Shown here in pieces: positions 33,100 through 43,534 of a stretch of 64,000 nucleotides of DNA. Positions within the stretch are counted from its first letter, which is position 1; the number at the start of each line of letters is the position of its first letter. Below the pieces are notes generated by a model. The model did no database searches, had not been told where the DNA came from, and was given only the letters and a program-made list of their open reading frames with translations. The DNA is from Microglena sp. YARC. Its lineage: Eukaryota > Chlorophyta > Chlorophyceae > Chlamydomonadales > Chlamydomonadaceae. The position numbers and the translations under genes are program-made. The DNA lies in contig CM039462.1 of the NCBI GenBank assembly GCA_022414725.1, forward strand, positions 58,814,195 through 58,878,194. Direction: 5' to 3'.

Positions 33100-33216
33100 T
33101 GGAGCGGAATTGGGATTCCTCTGTGCTGATATCTCAGGCTACCGAGTCGTTCCGGAGGCTCTAAATTCTGAGTAGACATTTCAAAAAATCCGCCGGGAGG
33201 AAGGAACGCCCATTAT
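33100..33216. mobile_element. MITE relic, GGGCGTTCC family (right arm)
   Basis: It runs from GTCTGGAGCGGAATTGGG to CGCCGGGAGGAAGGAACGCC and CATTATA. One terminal repeat is kept and the other is lost. It corresponds to the left-arm relic at 4605-4745. Confidence 0.7.
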
Positions 33217-33273
33217 AAGGGATAAGTTGTTTTAGTGTAAAGCTGATATGGACTTTGTCCATACAATGGAAAC

Positions 33274-34539
33274 ATGGAAACTTCAACCGTAGGTGTTTTC
33301 AAACCTAGTTTTTCATGCACACCTGTGAACAGCCCGGATGAGCGCCGAGCTATACGTCGGTACCTGTTCTCCCGGTACAACCTGAAGATGATGGAGGGTC
33401 CTCCCAAATTCGGCAACTCCATGTACTTCAACCGGACATTACCGCCACATGGATCAAAAAACAATCCCGCCACAGCCAGCACCCACAACATGATGTTTCG
33501 CGCTAAATACAACGCTATAGGACGACATCACCAACCTCGTCAGTTCCTATTACTCATAACTCGCGCAATCGGTTCTAGCAGGAGCGGTTCTATCGTGTTG
33601 ATAAATAGGTGTGTGGACAGCTGCATTGCTGCATCCGGTCTCTTTGCCCCCGCAGACATGTTCGACGATGGCACACTCATCGAGGGGGAGATGGAAGACC
33701 GCTTACTGGACGAGGTGTATCCCACCAATATCACGAAAGAACAAACGCACCGCGTCTTCTGTGCGACCGACGTCCTAGTGTGGCACGGGAGACCTGTTGG
33801 TGTAGGGCACCACGGACCTTCGGGACAACAACAATGCATGATGAACGCGACGCAGAGAACGGAACTTCTCCATACGTGGTACGCAGAATTCGAACGTTGC
33901 AATAACAATCTCGTAGGGGCAGTCAGCGGCGACGTCGAAATTATCTTGTCTGCATGGCATACCAATATCGTAGGGCTCTATCGATCCCTATTCGTCTCAC
34001 CGACAGACAACACGATGTCGTCGACAACCGTCACACACATCGTCGCAAGACACAACAACAAAGTAGCGACGCAAAAGGACGCACTCATGCCGCTCATCTT
34101 TGATGACAACGACATTATTGCTGAAGATTATGACGCCATTATTGCTGACGATGATGCCGCCATTATTGCTGACGATGATGCCGCCATTATTGCGGACGAC
34201 GATGAAGATGAAGATGCCAGACACCGGTCTGACGACCCCCTTCAACCTGAAGATACAGAGTATGCCTCGGCGAGGCTCGAGCCAGAAGATGTGCGACATC
34301 TGTTCTATGTGCGTGCGACACACATGCCCGATGTGTACGAACTTTACCGTGAAGAGGTCTCTGCGAGTCTATCGCGCTCTCCGGACGCATTCGCAGGCGT
34401 GCGCTCCATGCGTGACAGTCTGATCATGCGTTCCCTTTTTTCCGCATCCTCAGGCGGCGGCGCGACGCTCCCCCAGTGCATGTTTGTGTTCGATACAGTC
34501 ATCGGGAAGTGGACACCGAGTAATGGTAATATTTTTTGA
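33274..34539 (+). CDS. Hypothetical protein with acidic repeats, 421 aa
   Basis: This is the open copy of the gene that is broken at 3341-4558. The N-terminal third is basic and Pro-containing (FSRYNLKMMEGPPKFGNS), the middle is a mixed alpha/beta-looking domain with Cys and His (VLVWHGRPVGVGHHGPSG). Near residues 275-315 four Asp-rich units of IIADDDAA type lead into DDDEDED, and the last 100 residues are conserved between arms. There is no membrane segment and no family I recognise. The start METSTVGV is supported because the other arm has the same leader apart from one extra T. Confidence 0.75.
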   Translation: METSTVGVFKPSFSCTPVNSPDERRAIRRYLFSRYNLKMMEGPPKFGNSMYFNRTLPPHGSKNNPATASTHNMMFRAKYNAIGRHHQPRQFLLLITRAIGSSRSGSIVLINRCVDSCIAASGLFAPADMFDDGTLIEGEMEDRLLDEVYPTNITKEQTHRVFCATDVLVWHGRPVGVGHHGPSGQQQCMMNATQRTELLHTWYAEFERCNNNLVGAVSGDVEIILSAWHTNIVGLYRSLFVSPTDNTMSSTTVTHIVARHNNKVATQKDALMPLIFDDNDIIAEDYDAIIADDDAAIIADDDAAIIADDDEDEDARHRSDDPLQPEDTEYASARLEPEDVRHLFYVRATHMPDVYELYREEVSASLSRSPDAFAGVRSMRDSLIMRSLFSASSGGGATLPQCMFVFDTVIGKWTPSNGNIF

Positions 34540-35148
34540 GAAGGTTGCAACAGTTGCCAAGACAATAAATAGTTCAGGGACCAGACAATAATTGTTTGCA
34601 GATTATGGGACATGGTGTTGTTCTTGCACGTGCTTGAGAAGTGCGGTTTGCTTGAATAAGTACATACACTTTGCAATAATTGTCAATTCACATGTGACAT
34701 AGACATTGTGGGGGTGGGGGCATCATCCAATGTGCGCTGTGGTGCAACCTGGCACCGATACGTGAACGCTGCCAAGAACCCTTCTTCTGGCTTCTCGACA
34801 ACGTGGATGGACGGAGCTTAAATGCTGAAATACAGAGATGAAGGGCAAAAATATTGAACTCGCCTTTAGCTGATCTACCCATTGGGTTCAAGGGTCACCG
34901 GTAGGGCGTCCCACAATTGCGTCCGACTGTAAGTTGATTTTTGCTGGTTGCTCCTTATGTCTCAAGCTAGAGAGTCGTTCAGGAGTAAATCCTGATTGAG
35001 GCAACGCCCATTATATGTAAAAACTGTATGTATCTGCCTGAATGCATCGCGCAAACCTTTCTCAGACTCTACAAAATAATAAGGTCCCAAAATTAAATGA
35101 AAACAACTGTATGAGACCACATTATTTCATATCTTCATACAAAACCAA
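34540..35148. other. Intergenic stretch with MITE relic (right)
   Basis: No gene is seen. At about 34915-35015 the sequence TCCGACTGTAAGTTGATTTT to GGCAACGCCCATTATATG is a decayed element of the GGGCGTTCC family that the left arm lacks. The last 110 bases before 35149 are shared with the left arm and lead into the membrane protein gene. Confidence 0.6.
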
Positions 35149-35772
35149 ATGGAGAAAATCAACGACGTCGACGTCAATTTGATCAACAAACGCGCGTTCG
35201 ACACCGCACGTCGCATCCAAGGGAACAATACCGAGGAAATACAGAAGAATTTAGTTAATACCAACAAGTACTATGACCACGTGAACAAGCAAGCGACACA
35301 ACGTGCATTCAAGACAAACAATGCCGTTTCCAACCTGTTGTACCACAAGAACACGGACTTGATCGCGCAAATGAATGAGAGCTGGAACACGAACCGACAC
35401 TTTCATCTGACGCTAGACAAAGAAGCATCGCGTTTGGATAAGGGAAACAAGACTGCAAAAGTCGATGTCTACAGAATGCGTCAAGAGGAATTGCAACTCG
35501 AGTATACACGCAATCTATACAAGGTGAAGAAATACATAGTGATCAAGACATGCATGATCATCTGCATCGCGGCATTGGTTTACAGGATACACACTTCCGG
35601 AAAACTGAAGAAGAAATTTGCCATTATCATCATCGCAGTTGTAACAATTATATACATCATTTCAATTATCAGAGACCTGACCGATGCAAACAAGCGACGT
35701 CACATGGACTGGGAACGTTACTATTGGAAGAGCAATAATATTGACGGAAACAAAGGATCAACGTGCGAGTAA
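35149..35772 (+). CDS. Membrane protein with two C-terminal TM segments, 207 aa
   Basis: Residues 1-125 are hydrophilic and helical (KRAFDTARRIQGNNTEE, EASRLDKGNKTAKVDVYRMR), probably a coiled coil. Two hydrophobic helices follow (IVIKTCMIICIAALVY, about 129-145, and FAIIIIAVVTIIYIISI, about 155-172). A short tail has WERYYWKS. A helical part followed by two membrane helices is a common design of inner-membrane proteins of giant virus particles, but I cannot name a family. The left-arm copy is frameshifted. A MITE starts 22 bases past the stop. Confidence 0.75.
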   Translation: MEKINDVDVNLINKRAFDTARRIQGNNTEEIQKNLVNTNKYYDHVNKQATQRAFKTNNAVSNLLYHKNTDLIAQMNESWNTNRHFHLTLDKEASRLDKGNKTAKVDVYRMRQEELQLEYTRNLYKVKKYIVIKTCMIICIAALVYRIHTSGKLKKKFAIIIIAVVTIIYIISIIRDLTDANKRRHMDWERYYWKSNNIDGNKGSTCE

Positions 35773-35794
35773 ACGTGTCATTGTGACATACATC

Positions 35795-35917
35795 TACACT
35801 CGACGGAACACTTAAATGAAACGTCTTTTGTACGGCCATACCGGAATGTGTTGTAGCGACCACAGGGAGGTGGTGTACAATCGCGATTCCGCTCCAGACC
35901 ATGTTCCGCCGACTGTA
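35795..35917. mobile_element. MITE with Tc1/mariner-type ends (right copy)
   Basis: The element is 123 bp between TA dinucleotides. The ends read CACTCGACGGAACACTTAAA and, inward from the right, CAGTCGGCGGAACATGG. It is the partner of the left-arm element 2041-2163, with the same length and position. The ends match the Fanzor/mariner transposon. Confidence 0.8.
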
Positions 35918-36007
35918 TTAAAAATTCCTCTGGAGGCAATTATGTTTCATTTTACAGTTCCGACGACATCATCTGCAAGTTGTATTGAGTGTAAATAGAT
36001 ATAACAC

Positions 36008-36075
36008 AAATTAAAATTAAAATTAAAATTAAAATTCAAATTCAAATTCAAATCCAAATCCAAATCCAAATCCAA
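36008..36075. repeat. Hexanucleotide microsatellite (right)
   Basis: Blocks of TTAAAA, TTCAAA and TCCAAA units. In the gene-reverse orientation there are four TTTGGA, three TTTGAA and four TTTTAA units, compared with about two, then mixed TTTGAA and TTTTAA blocks in the left arm. It lies upstream of the gene at 36143. Confidence 0.85.
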
Positions 36076-36142
36076 TTGAGAGAACGATGCAAATAGTCCA
36101 CCTTTTCTGCCGAACGTCATGCACCATAAAAAAAACCGAACT

Positions 36143-36760
36143 ATGAATACAGAAACTATCATATGGGCGACAGGAAGACAACATATCATTGGCAACCGCA
36201 TAATGCTCCTCCCCCTCTCGTGTGGGACACGGAATGACGACTTCGACTTCCAAGTCAAAGCATTAGACATGTTGACAGGGTTAGCGGGACCTTCTTTGTA
36301 CGCACATGACGACATCTACTGTCTGGACACACTCTACGTCGCATTAATGTGGGGGATGAACATGTCGGCGGGCTACCTCGTAGATTGCTTTGCCCACACG
36401 CTACCCAAGGAGGCACTCACGATGCCGCACAGGTGGATATGCCGATTCTTGTGTATGTGCGCATCGCACCCAGACGTTGTGGACACAATCAGAGTCAAAC
36501 TCTTGTACGTTAATCTGTTTGGAGGCGAACAAATAGAATATCAGGAAACCTACGAAACAACGATGGACACCATCTTGAAGATACTGTTCGGGGAGTACAT
36601 AGCCGTGACAAACTCCATCGTACAAGACAACTGCGAGCCGGAAACGTTCGAAAATGTTATCAAGTATACGCGATACGTGATGAAACTGGACGAGGATGGA
36701 CTCAACACTGTAAAACAATTGCGGATTGAAACTGTCGACGAGATGGACTCTACACTGTAA
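36143..36760 (+). CDS. Hypothetical protein, ~205 aa (right copy)
   Basis: This is the counterpart of 1117-1833, starting MNTETIIWATGRQH. It is Cys- and Met-rich with amphipathic helices (RWICRFLCMCASHPDVVD) and a C-terminus LRIETVDEMDSTL that differs from the left copy. An in-frame ATG eight codons upstream (36119) is not conserved in frame in the other arm. No family is recognised. Confidence 0.65.
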   Translation: MNTETIIWATGRQHIIGNRIMLLPLSCGTRNDDFDFQVKALDMLTGLAGPSLYAHDDIYCLDTLYVALMWGMNMSAGYLVDCFAHTLPKEALTMPHRWICRFLCMCASHPDVVDTIRVKLLYVNLFGGEQIEYQETYETTMDTILKILFGEYIAVTNSIVQDNCEPETFENVIKYTRYVMKLDEDGLNTVKQLRIETVDEMDSTL

Positions 36761-36797
36761 AACGGAGGAGTACATCGGAAGACGTTGGCACCAACTC

Positions 36798-37154
36798 TCA
36801 CGACATTCGCCCCCACCCTTCATCGGGGCATGGTACCGTCATTGAAGTAGATCGCGTACTCCCCCCTGGAGTTCGTAGCACAGGTTTTGGGTGGATTTGG
36901 ATATGCTGGATAACTTCGGTGCAGAACAAAGACTCGTTACCCTTGTAGAAGAACCCGAACTGACCAAAGTAGCCGGATATGTCCTTGTACAAATTATAGA
37001 CGTCGATCATGCTACACGCACTACTGCGGTAGTATCCATTTGACGAGTCGCCGCACTCCTGATCTTGATATCCACAAGCATCTAGGTGTGTTTGCGACTC
37101 AAGTGAAGGTTCATGAGTCTTAGAAGACAGGCGAGATTGGACGGGATCAAGCAT
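36798..37154 (-). CDS. Hypothetical protein, 118 aa (right copy)
   Basis: Same length as the ORF at 813-1169, with a few substitutions and no indels. It is head to head with RPB1 and tail to tail with the ~205-aa gene. The function is unknown. Conservation of the frame in two diverged copies is the main support. Confidence 0.6.
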   Translation of the reverse strand: MLDPVQSRLSSKTHEPSLESQTHLDACGYQDQECGDSSNGYYRSSACSMIDVYNLYKDISGYFGQFGFFYKGNESLFCTEVIQHIQIHPKPVLRTPGGSTRSTSMTVPCPDEGWGRMS

Positions 37155-37345
37155 TTATTTGTGTATCGATTACCACTGTGGATATTACAAATAATTTCCA
37201 CTTATACATTGACTCCAGTTAAAATTAAGTGTAAAGAGAACGTGCACCCAAAGAATCAAAACATGTCGTGTGACTATGTCGTCCCGGTTTTTAATGTCCC
37301 ACTCTTTGTAAACATCCTCCATCCACAAAAGAAATACATTGAAAG

Positions 37346-40300
37346 ATGTCGTCCCTCTACCGAGAACTCTCGTACGATAGATCGATATCCCGCGTCCACG
37401 GCGTACAGTTCTCTGTCCTTGGAGAAGACGATATTCTGGCGCGTAGCGTGTGCGAGGTCAAGGTACCGCGCACATTCGATGGGAACGACCCAGTACCGGA
37501 CGGACTCTTCGACCCCCGAATGGGGTGATCGATAACAGGAAGTTGTGCGTCACCTGCCACCAACGAAACACGTTCTACCAGGCCACTTCGGACACATCAC
37601 GCTCGCGCAACCATGCTTCTATGTACAGTTCTACGACATCGTCAAAAACTGATGAACATGCGTCTGCTTCAGATGCAGCAAGCTTCTGGTAGACGCAGAC
37701 GTACCTGAAGTTCACACCATGCTCACCAAGAAAACGCCCGTTTCCAACATGAGACGATGGACACAGTCACCAAGCTGTGTGCGCGCGTGAAGAGATGTGG
37801 CGCGTCCACCAAGAACGGGTGCGGAGCACGCAAACCTGACTCCGTCTCTAGATGGGACGACATGCGCCTCCGCATGTTGTGGAAGCCCTCGCCGAGCACA
37901 CGAGAGACGGAGTCGAGGGAACTCATCCTCACGGCAGAGGACACGCTCAGAATACTGAGACGCATCACTGACGAGGACTGCGCCATTTTGGGACTCGACC
38001 CTCGCTTCGCGAGACCCGAACGATTCATATGCACGCACCTACCCGTCCGCCGCCATCAGTGCGCCCATCGGTCAGACACGAGTCCGGACAGAGGCAGGAG
38101 GACGATCTAACGCACAAGCTAGCCGACATCGTCAAGGTGAACAACATGATCCTGGAAAAAATAGCCAAGGGAGGATCCGCAGAAACGGTCGAGAAGAACG
38201 GGTTCGTGCTCCAATACCACGTAGCGACGCTCATAGACAACAACACCAGTCTCTACCCTGCAAAGGACAGATCAGGACGTAGTCTACGCTCACTCTCAGA
38301 ACGACTGGGCCACAAGGAAGGCCGCATCAGAGGAAACCTCATGGGCAAGCGCGTGGATTTCTCAGCAAGAACCGTCATCACACCGGACCCAAACCTCTCC
38401 ATAGACGAACTAGGCGTCCCAAAACGCATCGCGATGAATCTCACGTTCCCAGAGGTAGTCAACCAGTACAACATAGAGGAACTCAAGCTTCTAGTAGAAA
38501 AAGGAGCAGACCAGTACCCAGGAGCAAAGCACGTCCGCAAGGCGGACGGCGTGGGAGGATCAGGAGGAAGAACAATCAGGCTCAAGGAACATCCATCGCT
38601 CAGAGAAGTAGTCGCGAATCTCGACATAGGGGACGTCGTAGAAAGACACATCAGGAACGGAGACTACGTACTCTTCAACAGACAGCCGTCGCTACACAAG
38701 ATGAGCATGATGGCGCATCGAGTAAAGAGTCATGCCCTACAATACCTTCCGGCTGAATGTTTGCGTATGCGCATGCTACAACGCAGACTTTGACGGAGAC
38801 GAGATGAACATGCACGTCCCACAGAGCCTACAGACGCATCACGAACTGCAAGCTCTCGCAGCAGTCCCGTTGCACGTGCTCTCGCCAAGGTACTCCAAGC
38901 CAATCATATCGATAGTGCAGGACGTCGCTCTAGGAGTCTACCGCATCACCCAGAAGAACATACAAATACCTGAACGTCAGCTCTTCAACCTCGTGGCACC
39001 CAACCCGACCGCGGACGCAAGGACGCTCCCTGGACGCATTCAAGCAAACGGGGAAACGATGGCATCAGGTCGAGAATTGCTATCGACCATGCTACCGCCC
39101 ACGCTCAACACATACTTGATCAACGAGAACAAGGACGTGGGAGACGACAACTTCATTCCAGAGGACGACGAGATCCGCATCGAGAGAGGGAAAATCAAGA
39201 GCGGCGTGCTGAACGCAGCAGTCTTCGGACGCGAAACAACAGGCATCGTCCATTCGGTATTCAACACGGAGGGCCCGAAGCAGTTACGTTGATGCTGAAC
39301 AACACGCAAAAACTCATATGCGACTGGCTCGTCCTCTCAGGCTTCAGTGTGGGCATCTCGGACCTCTGGATCCCCGAGGAAACACGAATCGCCATCAGAG
39401 CCGAACTGGATAGCGCGAAGAAGAACGTGAGAGAGCTCCTGAGGAACGTGCACGAGGGAACCTTCGAAAACGTGTCCACACGCTCAAACGCCGATTTCCT
39501 CGAGGAAAGCATCACGGTGGCACTAAAGAAGGGGGAGGAGACCGCAGGCAAACTGGCCCTCTCAGGAACCGATCCCGACACAAACAGCGTTCTCAACATG
39601 ATAGCCAGCGGCTCCAAAGGAAAGCAAGTCAACTTCACACAGATGATTTCATGTCTAGGCGGACAGTCCATGGAGGGACAGCGCGTGCCCTACGGATTCG
39701 AGGGGCGCACGCTCCCGCACTTCACCAAGTACGACGACGGCCCAGAGGCCCGCGGCTTCGTTGAACACTCCTTCATCGAGGGACTCACACCGCACGAGTT
39801 CTTCTTCCACTCCATGGCAGGACGCATCGGTCTCATCGACACCGCTGTGAGAACCAGCGATACAGGATATATTCAGCGTAAGCTTATCAAGGCCATGGAG
39901 GATTGCAAGGTCCACCACGACCGCACTGTCCGTAACGCCAACGGTCACGTTGTCCAGTTCCTTTACGGTGAGGACGGCATGAACGCGACTAGTCTGGAGT
40001 TCCACTCTCTTCCGTACATGACTCTTGCCTCCCCTGCAGACATGCGCCCTGAGTACCTTCTCGCCACCCGTGAAGAGGTTCTTGAGCTTGACCCCCTCGG
40101 ATCCCCTCCTAGCTCCTCAACCCTAGCTCGTCTAGTGACTCACTTCAAGCAGCTTGTGGATGACCGTCGCTTCGTGATCGAGACTCTTTGCCACGGGCGT
40201 AGCGAGGACGTTCCCATTACGTATCCTGTGAACTTCTCTCGCATCGTCGAGGATAGCTCCGCTCTGCTCGGCGCCAAGTCAGCTACTGACGAACTCGCCG

Positions 40301-41975
40301 GCCCCGACTCCATCCTTGACACGATAGACGATCTGATGTCCGCAATGGTTTGTATGCAGGAGGAGCGCCACCAGGACCTGTTTCAGCGACGGTGGCCCCC
40401 TATCCTTCTTCGATCCTTCCTCTCTCCCAAGGTTCTCATGCGCCGCTTCCACATGACTCGCTCCGCACTCGCTAGGGTGTCGTCTGAGATCCTCCGCGAG
40501 TTCCGTAAGGCCATTGCGACTCCCGGGGAAATGGTCGGTATCGTTGCCGCACAGAGCATCGGCGAGCCGTGCACGCAGCTGACCCTGAACTCATTCCATG
40601 TAGCGGGTCAGCAAGCCGCTACTGCTGCCACATCGGGTGTTCCTCGCCTTCGCGAGCTTCTCAGTATGACCAAGAAGATCAAGACTCCTACCATGGCCCT
40701 TCAGTTGCGTCCTGAGCACAGCGCCAGCATCGAACGCGCAAAGGATGTCATGTCTGACATCCAGACCACTCTTTTGAAGGATGTTGTCCGGTCTAGCGCG
40801 ATCTACTTCGACCCTCACGACGATGAGCGCAGCGTTGTGTTGGCGGACCACGGTCTCCTCGCCATCCACAAGAAGTACTGTCTGCTCGTCAATAATAATG
40901 ACGGTGGTGTGTCCAAAAGTTCGCCCTGGCTTATGCGTCTGGAACTCGACCGTGAGAGGATGCTTGAGTGCAACGTGCGCATGATCGACGTCGAGGTCGC
41001 GCTCGGGAAGCATGTACGGCGAGAACGTCTCTTGCATCTTGGCGGACGACAATGCACGCGAACTCGTATGCCGCGTGCGTCTCAGCACATCCTCTGGGGA
41101 CGAGGACCTCCTCACGGATGTCAAGGCGCTCCACCAGAGCATGATGGAGGCGTGCGTGATCAAGGGCGTCGTCGGTATCTCCAAGGCTGTTCTAGCAAAG
41201 CCTGCACAAGGACTCAAACGGTTCGACCCTCTCACTGACTCGTTTGTCAAGAACGACACCTGGAGCATCCTCACCGCCGGTCTAATCTGGTCGAGGTACT
41301 CAGCAACGAAATGATCGACGGCAGGCGCGCGCGCACGAACGACGTCTTTGAGATCATGAACGTGCTAGGCATCGAGGCGGCACGCACCGCCCTCATTGAG
41401 GAGATCCGAAACGTGCTCGGCGACCTCCCACTCAACCACCGCCACCTAGCCCTTCTAGGCGATACGATGACTAACGCGGCTTCTTCATGAGCGTCGACCG
41501 ACACGGTATCAACAACCGAGGAGAACTCGGTCCTCTTGCCAAGTGCAGCTTCGAGCAGAGCGAGAAGATGCTCATCAACCCCGGTGTCTTTAGCGAGTTC
41601 GACCGTATGAACGGCGTATCGGCCAACACTATTGTCGGTCAGATCGCGCCATGCGGCACTGGAGACACTCAGGTTTTTTTAGACGAGGAAAGACTGAGAG
41701 CCTCCAACGTCTTGAGCAACGTGCATGTTGTGCCACATAGGATCCCCCCCGTTACAACTGTTCCACCTACTACTGTCCCAACGGGCCGCGTGGCTGCGCC
41801 ACTCCTCACTCTCAACGCACCACCTACTGCGATGGAGGGCATCATCATCAATCTCGACGCCGATAACGCTTCTGGTACAGTTTCCGGCGCCGCCGGTGCA
41901 GACGAACATCCCCAACGAATGCGGAAAGCCTCTACTGCGATGATGCTCGAGCAGGACAGTCTCGATATCGAGTAA
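37346..41975 (+). CDS. RNA polymerase largest subunit (RPB1), complete but frameshifted
   Basis: Largest subunit of a eukaryote-like RNA polymerase for viral transcription. It starts at ATG 37346. Visible in order are the clamp zinc region, KRVDFSARTVITPDP (about 38350), FNRQPSLHKMSM (about 38675), the catalytic Mg motif NADFDGDEMN (about 38785), the bridge-helix region GLTPHEFFFHSMAGR (about 39785), and PGEMVGIVAAQSIGEP (about 40525). There is a Pro/Thr-rich tail instead of heptad repeats. About 1540 codons is normal for a viral RPB1. The frame breaks near 37523, 37594, 37650, 37770, 38040, 38725, 39285, 41010, 41285 and 41480; the first four are intact in the left-arm copy. TFIIS at 53503 would assist this enzyme. 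Confidence 0.93.
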
Positions 41976-41999
41976 AAAACACGTGATCGTCGAGCAAGT

Positions 42000-42098
42000 C
42001 TACAGTCGGCGGAACAATACAATGACGCTCACTCATCATACATGTACATGTACTCGTTGCTTAAGCATCGTCCACTAAAAACTTAAATTAAGTGTAAA
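42000..42098. mobile_element. Possible MITE relic with a Fanzor-transposon-type end
   Basis: It starts TACAGTCGGCGGAACAATAC right after the RPB1 stop and ends near AAATTAAGTGTAAAC, a weak match to the opposite end. The interior has the palindrome ACATGTACATGTAC. It lies between RPB1 and the F-box gene. Confidence 0.5.
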
Positions 42099-42165
42099 CA
42101 CCTCAATAGTTTAAAAATAATCAATTTAATCTGTCCTTGAGTTCCGTTTGACGAAATCCCTGAAG

Positions 42166-42360
42166 ATGTCTTGGAGATCACTACCTGTAGAAATCATTTC
42201 TGAAATTGGTTCGTATCTATCTGTTTACGACGCAATCTCGTTCGGTGGTGTAAACAAACGCGTCAATTGGATAATGGATAAGATTCTATATGATTTACAA
42301 GCCCGACACGAAGAGTTGTTAGAAAAATCATACGATAGAAAAAATGCTGGAAATAGATGA
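42166..42360 (+). CDS. F-box protein, 64 aa
   Basis: F-box domains bind Skp1 and link targets to SCF ubiquitin ligases; viruses use them to redirect host protein turnover. The protein is little more than the domain: WRSLPVEIISEIGSYLSV then DAISFGGVNKRVNWI, matching the Leu-Pro, Ile and Trp/Val positions, then a charged helix (HEELLEKSYDRK). I chose the ATG at 42166; the upstream TTG at 42148 is less likely. There is no substrate-binding repeat, though an ankyrin relic lies 130 bases downstream on the other strand. Many viral F-box proteins combine ankyrin repeats with an F-box, so this may be a remnant of such a gene. Confidence 0.7.
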   Translation: MSWRSLPVEIISEIGSYLSVYDAISFGGVNKRVNWIMDKILYDLQARHEELLEKSYDRKNAGNR

Positions 42361-42489
42361 TGAGTATCATAAAGAATACTACTTGATTTCTTTACAGATA
42401 GCCAAAATGATGGGAGATTGACTGTACGTGTAAAACATTTCCTTTCACCGTTGTCCACTCCTGTACACGAAGCGGTTTCATTTTAGTAT

Positions 42490-42756
42490 TCCGTTGACGC
42501 TGGATTCATCAGCTTGAATACATCTGCGTGACCTGCCTTAGTAGCCACAAGCAAGTGCCAGCTGTTGTCGGAGTTCGCCCTGGCCCTGAACTCAAGACCA
42601 GCCACCACTGGATCCATCAGCAGCTTGCATACATTTGCGTGACCTGCCGTGGCATCCCCCCCAAGGCATTGCTTTCGCTAGAGTTTGTCCGGGTCATGGA
42701 CTCAGGACCAGCCACCGCAGGATCCATCAGCAGCTTGCATACATCTGCGTATCACT
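42490..42756 (-). pseudogene. Ankyrin-repeat relic
   Basis: The minus strand encodes two or three ankyrin-like units: ADVCKLLMDPAVAG, ATAGHANVCKLLMDP and SWHLLVATKAGHADVFKLM, matching the GHxDVxKLL core. Repeats are about 105 bases apart. A one-base shift in a C7 run (about 42661) separates two units, and there is no start codon. Probably the remains of a longer ankyrin gene. Confidence 0.6.
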
Positions 42757-43354
42757 GTGTATACATATTTGTTCTCAAATATCCCCTGAAACCAGATACA
42801 GGTCCGTGGTTCACTACAAATATGTTTTGAGGAATGTTTGTAATATATACAAAGTGTCCAAGAGCTGATCAGGCTGGTAAAAGTAAGCGGGGACAATTCT
42901 TCCCTTTTTCGTTCCACGATATCCAATAATATTGCAGAGAACTCCCCTGGGAACACGGAGTGACGTAGTGTTTTGCTCGCGCCACATTTGACCAGTTTTG
43001 CTCTAGTTTTGCAGGCAACCTTGCCGCCCCCCTACCCCAGCCAATGCAAGGATTTGGTCGATATAATTTGCAAGAGTTGTAATGTGAGATTATCGATCAG
43101 TACGGCATCGGGACACATAAAAGAATGTGGATTTTCTAGAAAGAAGGCGTTTCCCACAGTTCTCTAAGGACATTCAAAAGAAAATAATAAGTAGAAATGT
43201 TCTGGGACAAGTACAGAGAAAGATATAACGTTGTTTGTATCAACGAATTCGATAACCTCTTCGACACCCCAAAGTTGCCTAAACGCAACGATCTGCACTC
43301 TGGATGAGTATAAGGTGTGACCCACTTTATTTGAGAACAACTGTAGTACAAACC
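42757..43354. other. Intergenic stretch with a dispersed repeat
   Basis: No gene is supported. Positions 43272-43347 repeat 15432-15507 (AAGTTGCCTAAACGCAACGA to GAGAACAACTGTAG). The remainder shows nothing recognisable. Confidence 0.6.
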
Positions 43355-43534
43355 ATGGACGCAGGGGACGCCGAACTGGATGCTTTTCTGGAGCAGAACC
43401 ATGATGCCCGGGCCGCCTATGAAAGACGCATTAGGTTTGCACAGTGTTTTTGGATGTTTTTCGAACGCCATTTTATGATGAATCACCGTACGTGTGCACA
43501 GGCCGCCTTACACACTTCCAATTTCCATGCTTGA
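43355..43534 (+). CDS. Small hypothetical ORF, 59 aa
   Basis: It starts MDAGDAELDAFLEQNHDA and continues with an aromatic helix FAQCFWMFFERHFMM. It lies right after the dispersed repeat. The codon pattern is plausible, but there is no homologue I recognise. Confidence 0.35.
   Translation: MDAGDAELDAFLEQNHDARAAYERRIRFAQCFWMFFERHFMMNHRTCAQAALHTSNFHA

Larger units (their letters stand above)
26550..37965. repeat. Right arm of the inverted repeat
   Basis: This is the reverse complement of positions 1 to about 10560. The match is poor beside the N gap, with many extra bases in homopolymers, and improves steadily to the right. It carries insertions absent from the left arm (a MITE near 31542-31713 and a MITE relic near 34915-35015). 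It has one more acidic repeat unit in the 421-aa gene and a lectin domain that the left arm has largely replaced. At the right end the block continues into the complete RPB1 gene. Confidence 0.92.
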
